64,000 bases of DNA, from the NCBI RefSeq assembly GCF_000740895.1, contig NC_025260.1, positions 558,001-622,000 of the forward strand. The letters are read 5' to 3'. Position 1 is the stretch's first letter. Each line of letters starts with the position of its first letter. Below, piece after piece: positions 46,091 through 62,100 of the stretch. The position numbers and the translations under genes were made by a program. The DNA comes from Theileria orientalis strain Shintoku. Its lineage: Eukaryota > Apicomplexa > Aconoidasida > Piroplasmida > Theileriidae. A model generated the notes under the pieces. It searched no databases, was not told the origin of the DNA, and worked only from the letters and a program-made list of their open reading frames with translations.

Positions 46091-48667
46091 TTAAATAAAA
46101 AATTCATCCGTCTGTACAGTGAATGATACATCTCCTATCTTTAAAACATCTCCTGGCTTCAAACCAAGCTTCACAAGCTTCCTTCTGATCTTATTCACCT
46201 TCAAGATGTGTCTGAACCTGTCCAATGTTTCTGGCAGGTCAAATCGCATCATTTTCACCTTCCTTTCCAAATACGGCGATTTTATTGTAAATATCCCGTC
46301 TTCATGTTCAATCTTAAACCTCCTGCTTAAATTCCTGAATTCGTCCAATTTATCTATGTTACACTCCTCTGGTTTAGTGGTACAATTATTACTCTCATCA
46401 GCACTCTCATTTTCACTTATGGTACTGCCATCACCATCCTCTTGATCATTGCTGGTGTTCCAATCATTATTTAATATAAATTCCGAGTATATTTGATTGA
46501 ACAACAGACTAATAAAGTCAACATTTTCCCTCGTTTTGGCTGCAAATTGATTATTATAACGTTGTAATACTAGCACACACATATACATTGGCTCCATGTT
46601 TACGTGTAAACTATCATTATAAGTACCAATTATTATTACCTGATAGGAAGTATATTCTATCGTGGTCACATTCCCTAATAAACGAGTTCATCAGCTCAAA
46701 TATTCTCTTGTTGTCTATTAGATCAATTTTGTTCAGCAGTATTATTTCCGGCTTTTTCAACAGGCTTGGGTCATACGTGCCAATTTCTTTCTTAACGTCC
46801 AGGTAATCGGAAAGCGGATCCTACAGCAGTCATTGTTACCGCCAACGTTGAACATCGTACCTGTACGTTTGAATCTACTACGTATGATATTATTTTACAC
46901 CGCTCAATGTGCCTTAGGAAGTCATGACCTAGGCCGCGACCTGAACTTGAGCCTGAAATCAATCCTGGAATATCCACAATCATCAAATTCTTAACAAAAC
47001 TGTTGTCTCCATCAGTCTTCGTGCTTTCCATCCCACCGTTCACATCGGCATCGTTTACACTGGCCATATCATCTTCCTCCTCATTTTTATTGTAATTGGC
47101 GTCTTCATTGTCATTCTCACTAAAATCTCCGTCTTCATCCTCCTGCTCGTGTTCATTATACAGGGAGTCTGTACTTTCAAAATCTCCTTCGAAGAAATCT
47201 TCATCTTCTGCCTCATCATAAGCTCCTCCCCTTTCTTCTTCTCCTTCACCTGGATCCTCCTAATCGCAGTTAATAACATTTTATGAATACCTTTTGAAAC
47301 TGGATCACCCCGTGTATTGGAAATTTCGTACTAAATGGGAAGTTTGCTACTCTCGGTTTAGCGTTTGTCAGTTGCTTAATTATTGAGCTCTTTCCTACAA
47401 TTTTCCATCAATACACATAACACACGCATATGCATGTCAATCTGACTTACCTGAATTCGGTTTACCAACCAATGCGATATCTGATGGCTTTTTAAATATT
47501 AGCCTAATTTTTCTCGAGATTCCTGCTTCTCCTCGTTCACACACTCTCGGGGCATTATTCCTTGACGTACATTAAACAAACACATTTACGAACTATACGC
47601 TACTTCTTATCCTTCTGACTACTATATAACTGACTAAGTTTACTTTGTCTATTATTCATACATTCTTGTTATGAAGTGGCGATTTCCCTTGCCGCCTCTT
47701 CCTCCTCTGGCTATTCTTATTTTTTCTCCTAATTCATTTATTTCCAATTTGTTTTACAAGTACGCACAAACTCCATTATCTATGACTTTTATCTATGCGT
47801 ACCATCGTTTAACAGTGTAGCGTACACTTCATTATTTTCTCCGTATATTACTGTGCCTGGTGGCACACACAGGCATAAATCCTTTCCTTTCCCCTTAAAA
47901 TATTTATTTATTTTGTTTAATTTATTCAATTTTATTTATTTATTCATTTATCAATCACCATTAACCATAATCTTTCATACTTATTCTACTCACCCCGTTT
48001 CTATTTGATCCTTTTCCGTTACTTCCCTTTTCTGCTTTATATATTTTATTGTAGTTGAAGTTCTTCAAATCGCTTACACTTAAATCACATTTAATCACTA
48101 CATCTCCGCCAGGCCCACCGTTTCCTCCGTTTGCTCCTCCCAATGGCACGTGCTTCTCTCTTCTGAATGATAAGCATCCGTCACCTCCGTCTCCTCCTGA
48201 CACTTGAATTTCACACAAATCCACCAGTCTATGGTCATTCCAGTCATCTATATTTGATTATTTTCATAATTTCTCTCTATTTTAATCATATTATGTTTTA
48301 TTTATTTAATTTAACATAATTTATCTACACTTGTGTAGACTATACCTAAGTCACTGAAGAATGGCTTTTCTACCTCCTTTTCAGTTAAAACTGAATTAAC
48401 AACATCATTCGCTCTGTTATATTCTACATTTAGTACTTTGCTGTTAACAAATGAATATCTTGTTGATCTTTTTACTCCTATTGATGCTCTATTCTTCTTA
48501 TTCTTTTCGTGTTTCCCATTTATTTTTTCCAAATTGTATTTGTGTTTTAACCTTTTTATATTTTGAGCATTTACTTCTGATATTATACACGGTTTATTTT
48601 CATTCAATATACATGTTTTATATAGTGTGTAAAAGATTCCTATTATTAAGATTCTACCTATATACAT
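46091..48667 (-). CDS. obg: Organellar (likely apicoplast) Obg GTPase
   Basis: Seven or so exons, start ATG 48667, stop 46093-46091. Obg proteins act late in assembly of the bacterial-type large ribosomal subunit. Residues 1-20 ([19 protein letters not shown]) form a signal anchor, followed by a Lys/Asn-rich leader of about 95 residues, the layout of apicoplast proteins. Then the Obg fold: [20 protein letters not shown] and the glycine-rich [20 protein letters not shown]. The G domain has G1 [19 protein letters not shown] with switch [12 protein letters not shown], and G3 [20 protein letters not shown]. Between these two motifs is a strongly acidic insert. The C-terminal region resembles the Obg-specific C-terminal (OCT-type) domain only loosely. 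Mitochondrial location is the alternative. Confidence 0.88.
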
Positions 48668-48915
48668 TAACTTATTTATTTATTTTCATCAAATACACAG
48701 TAACATTATCTAAAATTCTTAAATCACAATTAATTTAGTCAATGTAACTACATTTATACAATAAAGTAGTTTTATTTCCATCATAGTCAGGCAACTACTA
48801 CTTTTTCATTCATCACAACTGTTTTATCAAACATACCAAATTCAAATACTAACATTTAATACATATTTATTTTACTAAACAAATTATCATTTATATTGTA
48901 CAAGTGTGTTGTTTA

Positions 48916-50546
48916 CTACGTGTAGTATTCGTCGTAGGCCCACGGGTTCCTATTATTATTATTTGTTATTAAATCAAATAATTTACTTAATAACTATTTC
49001 AGTTTACTATCTAAATTTAATCCTAAACTACTATCAATTTTACACACTTTTCTAGAAAAGACTCCACGGCTTCCTTTAAATAGTAATTCGGATACAAATC
49101 TGACAGTTTGCACGGCTTCCTAAAAATTAATTGATAAATTCAATATTAGAGCTATAATCTAATCAATTATATCCAATAAGTAAATACCATTCTTCTAATC
49201 AATTATCTAATTTGACACATGTTTTATACCTTGTTACTGGGTCAAAGCTGCCATTACTCATAATGTGTTTTTCGATCAATTCTCTTTCGTATGTCTGCCC
49301 ACTTGGTGTGATTACTGGGTCTCGCATCAAACACTATATTAATTATCATTTTTGTTCCCTCTTTTTACTTAATTTGTAAAAAATACTCATAGTTGCTTTA
49401 CAATTTCCATCTTATAGTTGTGTAACTATGCTTATCTATAAGGTCATCATTTACTTGATACCATTGATATTTTACAACATAAATACTTTGGTATTTCTCT
49501 TTCTTGTGTTTTTTTCACATAATTGTTTATCATTTCTACTTGTTTTGTTCTTTCGGAGTATTCCTCTTCACTTAAAGCACCCTGATTATTTTCCCTTTCC
49601 AGAAGTTCCTATTATTATTATTATTTTATTAATGTTTATCCAAATACTACTACTACTATTACTAATGGCGCTTGTGCTAAAAATTCCTAGAACATCTATC
49701 TATCACGCTATATCCTTCTCTTTTCTTACCTTTACGAATGACGAGAGTGATACTACTGCATAATTTAACCTTTCTTCTTCTTCCAGGTACAGTTTCATCA
49801 TCGATCTCAATATCTCATTATTGATCTCTTCTGTGTGCACTGTCTTGTAATGCTCCGATAAACATTTTGCCTTTCTCAGCTTCTTCAGGCCCTCCTCTAC
49901 GTTCCCTGTATATCGTTAGCCATCAACAAAGCTCAAACCCTAACTATGTAATCTAAATATTCTATAATAACAAATACGTCTCTGCAACTACTCGTTTACC
50001 TAAATTCAGAAGTGCCTGTCCCAAAAAATAGTGTGCTTTTACCGAGTTTTCTTCCAGGTTCAGTGCTTGACGCACATCCGCTTCAACCTACACATCCGTT
50101 AGCTCCGTCATCAATATCAGCAACAAATATCCCTATTTACCAAAATGCTCTTGGCATCTTCTCTCGTGTTAATATGTTATGTTTACATTTTTTCTCGTTT
50201 CTCCACTTACCTTAAGCCAGTCTCCCTTTCTTTTGTAACACACTGCTCTGTTTGTGAAGAACTCGTGGTTTTTTGGGTACGTCGTTATTGCCTTTGTGTA
50301 ATATTCTATTGCTAGCTCTATAAATCCTCTTTTAAAACTTTCATTTCCCAGGTTACGGTAGTCTTCCGCCTTTTTTATTAAGTTGCGATCTTTTGGGAAC
50401 TCAACATTCGACGTTGCTGAGAATATTGCGTGGTCCAAGTCGTTGAATGATATATTATATGAGGAATCTGGCTTATTATACTCAATTGAGTCCAAAGTAT
50501 CCAACTCGCAACTTTGGACTTCTTTTTCATCCACCTTTTCCTCCAT
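48916..50546 (-). CDS. STUB1: CHIP/STUB1-type U-box E3 ubiquitin ligase
   Basis: Five to seven exons, start ATG 50546. CHIP binds Hsp70/Hsp90 by a TPR domain and ubiquitinates bound clients by a U-box. The TPR part is [20 protein letters not shown], then [20 protein letters not shown] with [10 protein letters not shown], and [21 protein letters not shown] helical linker follows. The U-box is [19 protein letters not shown], then [20 protein letters not shown] and a helix [10 protein letters not shown]. Reading a GTGTGT donor at about 49051 joins this to a last exon encoding [10 protein letters not shown] (stop 48918-48916), in the position of the animal GWVEDY end. An acidic N-terminal extension of about 55 residues precedes the TPRs. 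The last intron choice is inferred from that match. Confidence 0.88.
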
Positions 50547-50920
50547 TTATAAATTTTCCATTTTAAAATATTATTTCCTTTAAAAATTAAATCTTTTTAT
50601 TATGTTACACTAATTTACTTCTATCTGAAATCTGTTTTTTAACTGTAGATTCCCCATAGCTATTTACGAGATTAAACTATATTTATAAACTGGGCCACAA
50701 ATTTTATTATATATCCATATTTTTATCGAAAAACCATAAATTAATTTGTTAAGGACGAATATATATATAAATACACATATAATTCTTTGTTCAATGGACT
50801 TCCTCAAGCTCTTCCTTCTATAAATTTATTAGCCGTTTCATACCTTTTATGCCTAATTACACTTTATAAATAGCTTCTTTACTATATAAATAATATTCTA
50901 ATTATCTTTTTTTTAAATTT
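50547..50920. other. AT-rich intergenic region
   Basis: 374 bp upstream of the CHIP gene and downstream of glycerol-3-phosphate dehydrogenase. No ORF, RNA gene or repeat seen. Confidence 0.5.
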
Positions 50921-52468
50921 TCATATCAATTTTACCGATAGCGAGGCAATCAATTCCTTTGGGTTTAATCCTTCGAATGCTACTTTGTAGGTGACGTGGA
51001 AGAGTGGGAATTCTGCCAGTCTTCTGCATTCTTTAAGTACTTCGTACGTTTCTACACAAGTAGTCGTTCCCTATTTTATCATTAATTCCCTTATATTTAC
51101 TAATTTTTAGCTAATATTGGTCATGCTATCTCCTTTCTTTATTTGTTACCTCTCTTTATCTACTATCTTTTTACCTGTAGCTTTTGTCCATTTAAGAACT
51201 CCAATTCTATTTCGTTCCACGGGCGTTTTCCTTCCTTTGCTGCGAACTCTGCTGCGCAACGTACGTTTCTTCCTCCAATACAGGTCGTTATCAGGTCCGC
51301 GAGCCCGGCACTTTCAAACACGACTTTCTGCAAATTTCTTTTTATTACTGTTTACTGACAACCAATTTGTAACTAACTACCCTCGCGTCGCTGTTGTCAC
51401 TAATTCCTACCTCGTTGGTGCCTGGGAAGAAGTTCCTTGCAAAGGTGTGTATTTCGTTAAGTCCAATTCTCATCACTGCTGCTTTGGTGTTCGATCCCAG
51501 CCCCAGTCCGTCGCAGAACCCTGCTGCGAGCGCCACCACGTTCTTCAGCGCTCCGTACACTTGTATTCCTGCTACGTCGTCCAGGCAGCTGATTTTAAAA
51601 TATGGGCGGTCGAAGAGCCTCTGCCACAACCTTGCGTGCTCTTTGGTCGTATATCCAATTGTGGCTTCACTGAACTCCTCCCTCGCAATGCACTACACAT
51701 TCGCATTAGAACCTTCAGTATTAACAGTTTTTCCGATACATTCTTAGTACGAGGTGTACATTGTCCGTTGTTGACTTACGTTTGCTACGTTGGCTCCTGA
51801 CAGTGCTGAACATGGGACTCCGAGCTCACTCTCAACCAAGTCAGAGACCAGCACTGGCTTCTTGTCCACGATCATAATTCCCTTGACCAGTGAAATTGCC
51901 AGTGCTCCACTCTTCAGCTGTCCGCTGTTCTTCATCTTCTCCGCTGTGCCCTGAATAAATCGTCATTTTATCTGCACTTATTCATAATCACGCTTGTGAA
52001 TTACTCCTTTATACACACCTTGACGAATTGGTGAGGAATTACGAACACGAACAAATCTGTGTCCTTTACGCACTCTGCCAGGTCTGGAACTGCCAGAATA
52101 TTTTCTGGGAGCTTTATTCCTGGCAGATACTTCTTATTCTCGTGGTGCGTGTTAATCAGTTCACTCAGGTTAACGCCGTCTACCTTCTCTTCCAGCACCC
52201 ACATTCTAACCTGTTGAAGAATGAAATCAGAGTATGCGTTGACGATATCTATTTGGAATTAACTATCCACTATTCCTTACCGTATCATCGAAGAGGTCGT
52301 ATTTTTTGGTGTTTTCTGCTATCACCTTTGATGCTGCCGATCCCCAGTTACCGCAGCCAATAACAGTAACCTAACATATGAATAAGTTCAAAATTTTAAG
52401 ACTATTAAAAGGGGGGTATAGAATAAATAAACTATTTGGGAATTCCTTACCTTCTTTCCGAGTCCCAT
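50921..52468 (-). CDS. GPDH: NAD-dependent glycerol-3-phosphate dehydrogenase (cytosolic type)
   Basis: About seven exons; start ATG 52468, stop 50923-50921. The enzyme interconverts dihydroxyacetone phosphate and glycerol 3-phosphate with NAD(H), feeding lipid synthesis and redox balance. Exon 1 is only 18 nt (MGLGKK); exon 2 starts at 52370 with the dinucleotide motif [16 protein letters not shown]. Later motifs are [31 protein letters not shown], the catalytic-Lys segment [19 protein letters not shown] and [12 protein letters not shown], and the C-terminal [14 protein letters not shown] and [14 protein letters not shown]. The Arg-Asn substrate pair (GGRN) is present. No targeting peptide, so cytosolic. 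It starts 520 bp from the PRP4 kinase start on the opposite strand. Confidence 0.95.
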
Positions 52469-52988
52469 AATTAACGTGGTTCAAAATAAATACTAAAACA
52501 ATGTTTAAAAAACCTTAAAACTGTCAGAATCGAAAACACACTAATGGAGTGCGTTTAAATATTAGAAATCAAAAAAATATATTATTCTTAACGGATTAAT
52601 AGTTTTGTCTTCCAAGGACAAAACTTCGAATAGTTTAAAAAATAAAAATTACTTAGAATTTGCTGACCGGAGACAAAAAAGCGAATCTTCCTTCTAAACT
52701 TATAGCTTTTTAAATGTGTTCTGGCTTCCTAATTCCCCATCCCTTAATAATTAGAATCTGTCACCCCATGGGTTCTTCCTTAATAATAATAAGAATTTTT
52801 TGACAGGTTTAAATCATTTTGTTATTTCAATGGACCTTTTAGTTTTTATGTAACAAGATTCTAATTTAAACTAATAGGCTGCTAAATTCATTGTTTTAAG
52901 TGATTTATTGAAACACATTAAAATTTTTATAATTTGAATCCTTTATTGTCAACCCATTAATATTCGTAAGCACACATAAATATACTAA
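52469..52988. other. AT-rich divergent intergenic region
   Basis: 520 bp between the starts of GPDH and the PRP4 kinase. AT-rich with a short GC-richer patch (52720-52790, CCCCATGGGTTC). No ORF. Confidence 0.5.
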
Positions 52989-57016
<4,028 letters not shown>

Positions 57017-57358
57017 AAGGTAATATTTACAAATTGAAATACGTGCGATAATACGTGTACGTGTATTTATGAGTATGCGTATGGTTACGCAAGTTATTCA
57101 ATGCGTGGAGAAGCGTGGATGAGTAATTGATGATATTAGTTGATTAATCGTTATTTTTGTGACCGTTTAACAAGATTGTGCGAACGTTGGTTATGGTAGC
57201 AGTGGTTAGTTACGGTATGGGAGGGTGTGTTGAGGCATGTGTGGGAATATAATGGGTTCGCACAGCGATCAGTCGTCTGTATAATGTTTAACACACTGAA
57301 ACAGTAACAGAACTGCCGTTGTACACTAGTAGCCTGTGCTCAATAAAGTAACTCGTTT
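57017..57358. other. Intergenic region
   Basis: 342 bp between the PRP4 kinase and the Rieske-protein gene, both on the plus strand. No ORF or RNA gene seen. Less AT-rich than average; likely 3' UTR and promoter. Confidence 0.45.
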
Positions 57359-57916
57359 ATGGCTGAGGAGTTTCACCCGGTAGGCTCAGCGTCGTTGGTA
57401 GGTCGTTCTTATTTACACATTCAGTTTTTAGACAGACCCAAAAGAGTAGTAGTATCTGGAAGGAAGGGTAAGCGAGTAGACCTCTAGATTCCTTGCTTGT
57501 TCACCGCAAACGGTGTAACTGTTATGTAGTTGTCGTGTGGCATTACAAGGGACGCTTCTACGCAACCGACGCGAACTGTTACCACTCGGCCGGAGCGCTG
57601 GAGAGGGTACGTTGACAGCAGCAGTTTTATGCCAGTTTAGCACGAGGAAGACATTGAGGAGATTTGCAACCAGCCCTGCATTAGATGCCCACAGCACAAG
57701 TACATTATATCCATAACCACGGGCGAATCGTTCTACGAAGCGGTCGAAATCGTGGTGGACAAGGAAACAAACCGGCGGAAGATCCGGTCTCTGGGTTGGA
57801 AGTCCAAGGGGATCATGCAGCGCACCCATAGTGTGAAGGTGGAGAACGGCACTGTGTACGTCCAGTTGAGCGACCCTTCAGAGCCTCTTCCATCTGATAA
57901 ATACGCCTATCTGTGA
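57359..57916 (+). CDS. RFESD: Rieske [2Fe-2S] domain protein (RFESD-like)
   Basis: Three exons: 57359 to about 57467, about 57530-57607 and about 57642-57916, with introns of 62 and 34 nt; about 154 residues. The Rieske cluster motifs are CYHSAGAL (C-x-H form) and IRCPQHKYIISITTGE (C-x2-H). Flanking sequence matches the small animal protein RFESD: VVVWHYKGRFYATDANCYH, SLGWKSKGIMQRTHSVKVEN and TVYVQLSDP. Proteins of this group are soluble and their function is unknown; they probably act as electron carriers for an oxygenase or reductase. No signal peptide or TM, which excludes the bc1-complex Rieske protein. The N-terminal 35 residues may be read through or contain a small intron; reading through keeps the frame open. 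Confidence 0.85.
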
Positions 57917-58080
57917 CTGATAGTGGTATTTTGTAATATATTCATGGTTTAAACGCACATTCGTTACTTAAAAACCCTAATGGATGCTCAGTAAGCAGTG
58001 GCAAGTGTGTAGCGACCATGGCCATTTTTTATGTGAATATTCTATCAAATTTCTAAATGAATCAATACATAAACATAAAA

Positions 58081-58841
58081 TTAGTCCATTCTAGTGGTTG
58101 ATTCTTTAAGAACTTGCGGTTCAGCTTTAGCTTCATCGATTTTTGATACCTGGAGCCTCTCAAGGAGGTTCGTTTGTAGTGTCTAAACATTTGTTATGAA
58201 TTTTTAAGATACGTCTATTATTGATAGACTTTCGTCCAATTTCTCTCCCGACTTCAAATACTTATCCACTACGTTATCGTATAGCCATTCGTAAGGATTG
58301 GCGTACTCGTCAACTGCTCTACACATTTATTTTTCACAAAGCTGGTTAGGTGTGTATATTTATATCCACGCAGCCATTTTCACAAATATTAATTAACTCC
58401 ATAGTATCAAATGTTTACAATTTAATTTAATCTGTTTACTAACTTTACTAAACCCTTGATTACTATTCCTAGATCATATGATTGATTATTGCTATATTCT
58501 ATGATCTTCTGCAACTTTTTCAGCGTTTTTTCAAATTTGTATCTAAACGGCAATATTTTAAGTGCACAATACATGTATTTCATGAGATTTTTAACCGATT
58601 GAGCATCCGCCACATCATCTCCTTCACAGATGACACAAATTTTAGTCAAATATTCCACAACTAAAAATTTTAATTATTAGTTAGAGTTAGTTGTCATTTA
58701 ATTCCTATAATTTGGAGTACCTGATAGAAGAAGGCTAGAAATCAGCTCCTTGACATTCTCTTGTGTAAGATTCACTTTCGTTTTGGATTCTTCCCCGACC
58801 CGAGTTCCTTCATTACTACTAAAATCATCATCAGAATTCAT
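58081..58841 (-). CDS. Small hypothetical helical protein
   Basis: About four exons; start ATG 58841 (MNSDDDFSSNEGTRVGEES), stop TAA 58083-58081. No family recognised. It is mostly helical and charged: VNLTQENVKELISSLL, then CVICEGDDVADAQSVKNLMK and FEKTLKKLQKIIEYS in the middle exon (58660-58430), then ANPYEWLYDNVVDKYLKSGE and a C-terminal helix NLLERLQVSKIDEA. The reading frame is held across the first intron (about 58722-58661); the junction near 58430-58322 is not resolved because several donors fit. There is no signal peptide or TM. The pattern could be a mediator- or complex-subunit-like protein, but nothing supports a specific call. Confidence 0.6.
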
Positions 58842-59181
58842 TATTTACAAAATATTTTATTTTGATTGTAATCTGGTCGGATAATTATATGTTAAATGTG
58901 AAAAGTTATTGTAAATATATGTTAGAATTAAACAAATAATGGTTTAGAATATATTAAAATAACATTTTTATTCATTTTTGCTCTTAATATTAAACTACTG
59001 GTTAAATAATCATGATTATATACCAAGTTATGTAACACTATATACACATGTGTTCAATTATTATATTAAGGAAATTGGCAAATTTTAATTCATTTGTATT
59101 ATATTTTTTAATTTTGGTATATTAAAATGACCATGTTTGTGTTTAAATTGAGTATTTACCTAACTTTATGAATGCTTTACG
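58842..59181. other. AT-rich divergent intergenic region
   Basis: 340 bp between the hypothetical gene and the TRAPPC8-like gene. Very AT-rich; no ORF or RNA gene seen. Confidence 0.5.
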
Positions 59182-62100
59182 ATGTTTCAACACACACCCG
59201 GTCTAACTATCGCAGAATCGCTATTTACTGGAATTTATATTGTTGTCTCGAAAACTGAGACCGTTAAAGAGTCTGAATTTAATGAAATTCTCAATTTTCT
59301 GAACTCGGAGTTAAACATTTTCGATACGAACGATTTGGTCTCCGATTTCATCTCCAGTGGAGAATTTGATTGGTTTAAGGACCGGATTCACTTCTCATCG
59401 AAGTTAAGACTAGGTCCCACTCAAATATTGTGGAATTCTGAAGAGGAACCTATTGGTCACGAACACATACTAAACAGCAGCAAGGCCCTTACATCACTCA
59501 AAGAAGCCAACACATCAAGCTATTTTAGCGATTCCACACTTCAAATTAACTATATTAGTGAACAAAAGCACAAAGAGTCGGCAAACTTGTTTTATAAACA
59601 GAGTACTATCGCATCGCTGATTATCGATCGGCAATCGGACATTTTTAGTCTAGTTGACCTGTTTTACTCAAAAAAGGACAAATATAATGACGAGGTTCCT
59701 TTCCACTTCTTGTTGACGAGATCGGGGTTAGTACAAAGGTTGATAGATGAATTTGACAAGTACATAGTCAAGGAGAATTTGCACAAGTATCGTAAATATA
59801 ATGCAGAGGACGACGAATTTATACATGATTGTTTCGTGTTTGTAAAGGAGAGTGACAGTGGAAATGCTACAGACAGTAGCGACCATGACACGAATATACT
59901 CCATAGCGTACTGAAGGAAATTGTGTTAAACATACTTACTTCATTCTTATCGCAACTAGTAGCACGTTTCAGTAACGAGGCGTACTCGTTAGAGAGTATT
60001 AAGAAATATATTCTGAAGCAGATCACGCATTTGCATCTCGGTAAGCATAAAAAGAGTGGTTTGAAGGTGAATGAAGTGTATAATGGGACCAACGTGAGGC
60101 TTTACGGAGACTTGCATTTGGCGATTAACAAGAAGGAGATGGCAATGAACTATTACACACTGAGCAGTTACCTGTTTAAAGCAGAGGGGAGTGAGTTGGA
60201 ATACTGCAGAACACTGTTTGCACTGTCCATAGTAATATTTAAACACCACTTGAGTAAATTGGCAGCGGATGTGGCAATTGCAGTTAGTGAGCCGGTTGAA
60301 ATGCCAACGGGAAATACATCTATTGAATTGGACAGTGATAATTATCACGCGATTGGGACGGTAGGCATCGACGTAGCAAATGAAAGCATAGAAGAAAACG
60401 CAGAAGATCAACAGTCAAGTAGAACGTTGGAGAACACCGACGTGACCTCGGAGATTGACTTAAACAGAATAAAGATCAAGTATGATAAGTACGACAAGTA
60501 CAACATCGAAGGATTAATGAAGGACGTCGGAGAAAAGCCACTGAACTACCTGCTATTCTACCTGAATAAGTCGTATACGCTGTGGATGAGGACTTCCGAT
60601 CATTCCGTGGAAGTTGAGTTGTTGTTTGCATTTTACGTTAACGTACTGTTTAAAATAAAGTCGCCCTTCGTCACGAAGGTAATAAACTCGTTTATAATAT
60701 ACTCGAAGAGAGTGTGCAGTAAGGAGAAACAGTGTAGCATACTAAAGTATATCATCGGCCTGTTGAGTAAGTCGAAGTATAGGAGGAAGCTGTTGTTTTA
60801 CCAATATCTCTTGGAGGAATTGGTAAATGGCAGTAAAACAGTAGACACGGAACAGAGAGAATATAAGTACAAAGACATAAACTATGTGATATGTAACTTG
60901 GTGTCGGCGGTATATAATGGGTTGAAGGATAAAAGGTGTCATTCGTTGCTGGATGGGTTGAATTTTGTGGAATATGAGCACTGGTACCAGATCAAAAACA
61001 CAATAATAGAGAGTCAAATAGTTAAATTAGTTGGCGGTAACAGCAATGATAGTGATGGTATTGGCACAAATGGAGTTACGAGCACTACGGGAAATAATGG
61101 CATTGCCCGTAACAATGTTGAAGACGAGTGCGCGACTACGGCAAATGGCGGGAACGACAAGCAGGAGTTGAATAGGAAGGTAAACAAGCTGGTACTGATG
61201 AAGTACATGAACCTGTTTGACTATTTAATTGATTTGAAATACGCCGTTGACCTGAAGATGTTTGAAAGAATCAAAGGCGAGTTTGTGGCAAGCCCGAATC
61301 ATTTTATAATCACACACGTTATTCTGTTAAGTCGTTCTAATGGTGCTGATGCTAATGAAGCTACTGGTACCAGCACAGACAGGGTCGAAGCCGTTACCGT
61401 AAATAGAGACGATAAGCCTAATGATAGTAGTACTAAGGATGACACTGGTATTAGGGATGACAGCGGCATGAGTAATGATGCGCTTGCTCTTTTAAATAAG
61501 ATGAATAAGCGTGGATCGAGCGCACACTTCATCGGAGGGTTCGAAGAGCTGCAGTTTAATAACTTCCCTATCGTATACTCGATTAAACTGAAGCAAGACA
61601 ACTACAGTTACCAGCATTCGAACATTAAGAAGGTGGAACACGTGTACTCGAGTACGCGTAGGCGCAGTCGCTACAATATACTGGTCAAAGGCTCGTACAA
61701 GCACTTTAAAATTAAGCCAGTATACAGCGACCACGTGATAGAGCCGAGATGTGTCATAATGAATAAGAGACTGTGCATCATATACAGGTGTAAACTAAGA
61801 AAATATGACCCCAGTTATACCTCTAGAAAGAGATATAAAAGAACAAGCAGCAGTAGTGTCGGGGATTCCGACGGTGTCAACGCAGATAGTGATACGATTA
61901 ACGATAATAGTGTTACTGATGCGGGCGACGCCAGTGTTGACAATAGTGCGAGTGGCACCAGTGGCAATAAGAAGTACGTGGAGTACGTGTACGACAAGGT
62001 TGACAAGGTGGTCTACGTTGAAAAGGAATTGAGTGTTGAGATGAAGTTGGACAATCCACTGCCCGTCTGCCTGGTTTTGAAGAACGTGAGACTGATAACG

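Noticed and set aside
52741..52790. Possible duplicated last exon of CHIP (minus strand, NPWGDRF-like)
   Set aside because: The likeness to the CHIP end is only three or four residues plus an AT-rich acceptor region; no upstream exons support it.
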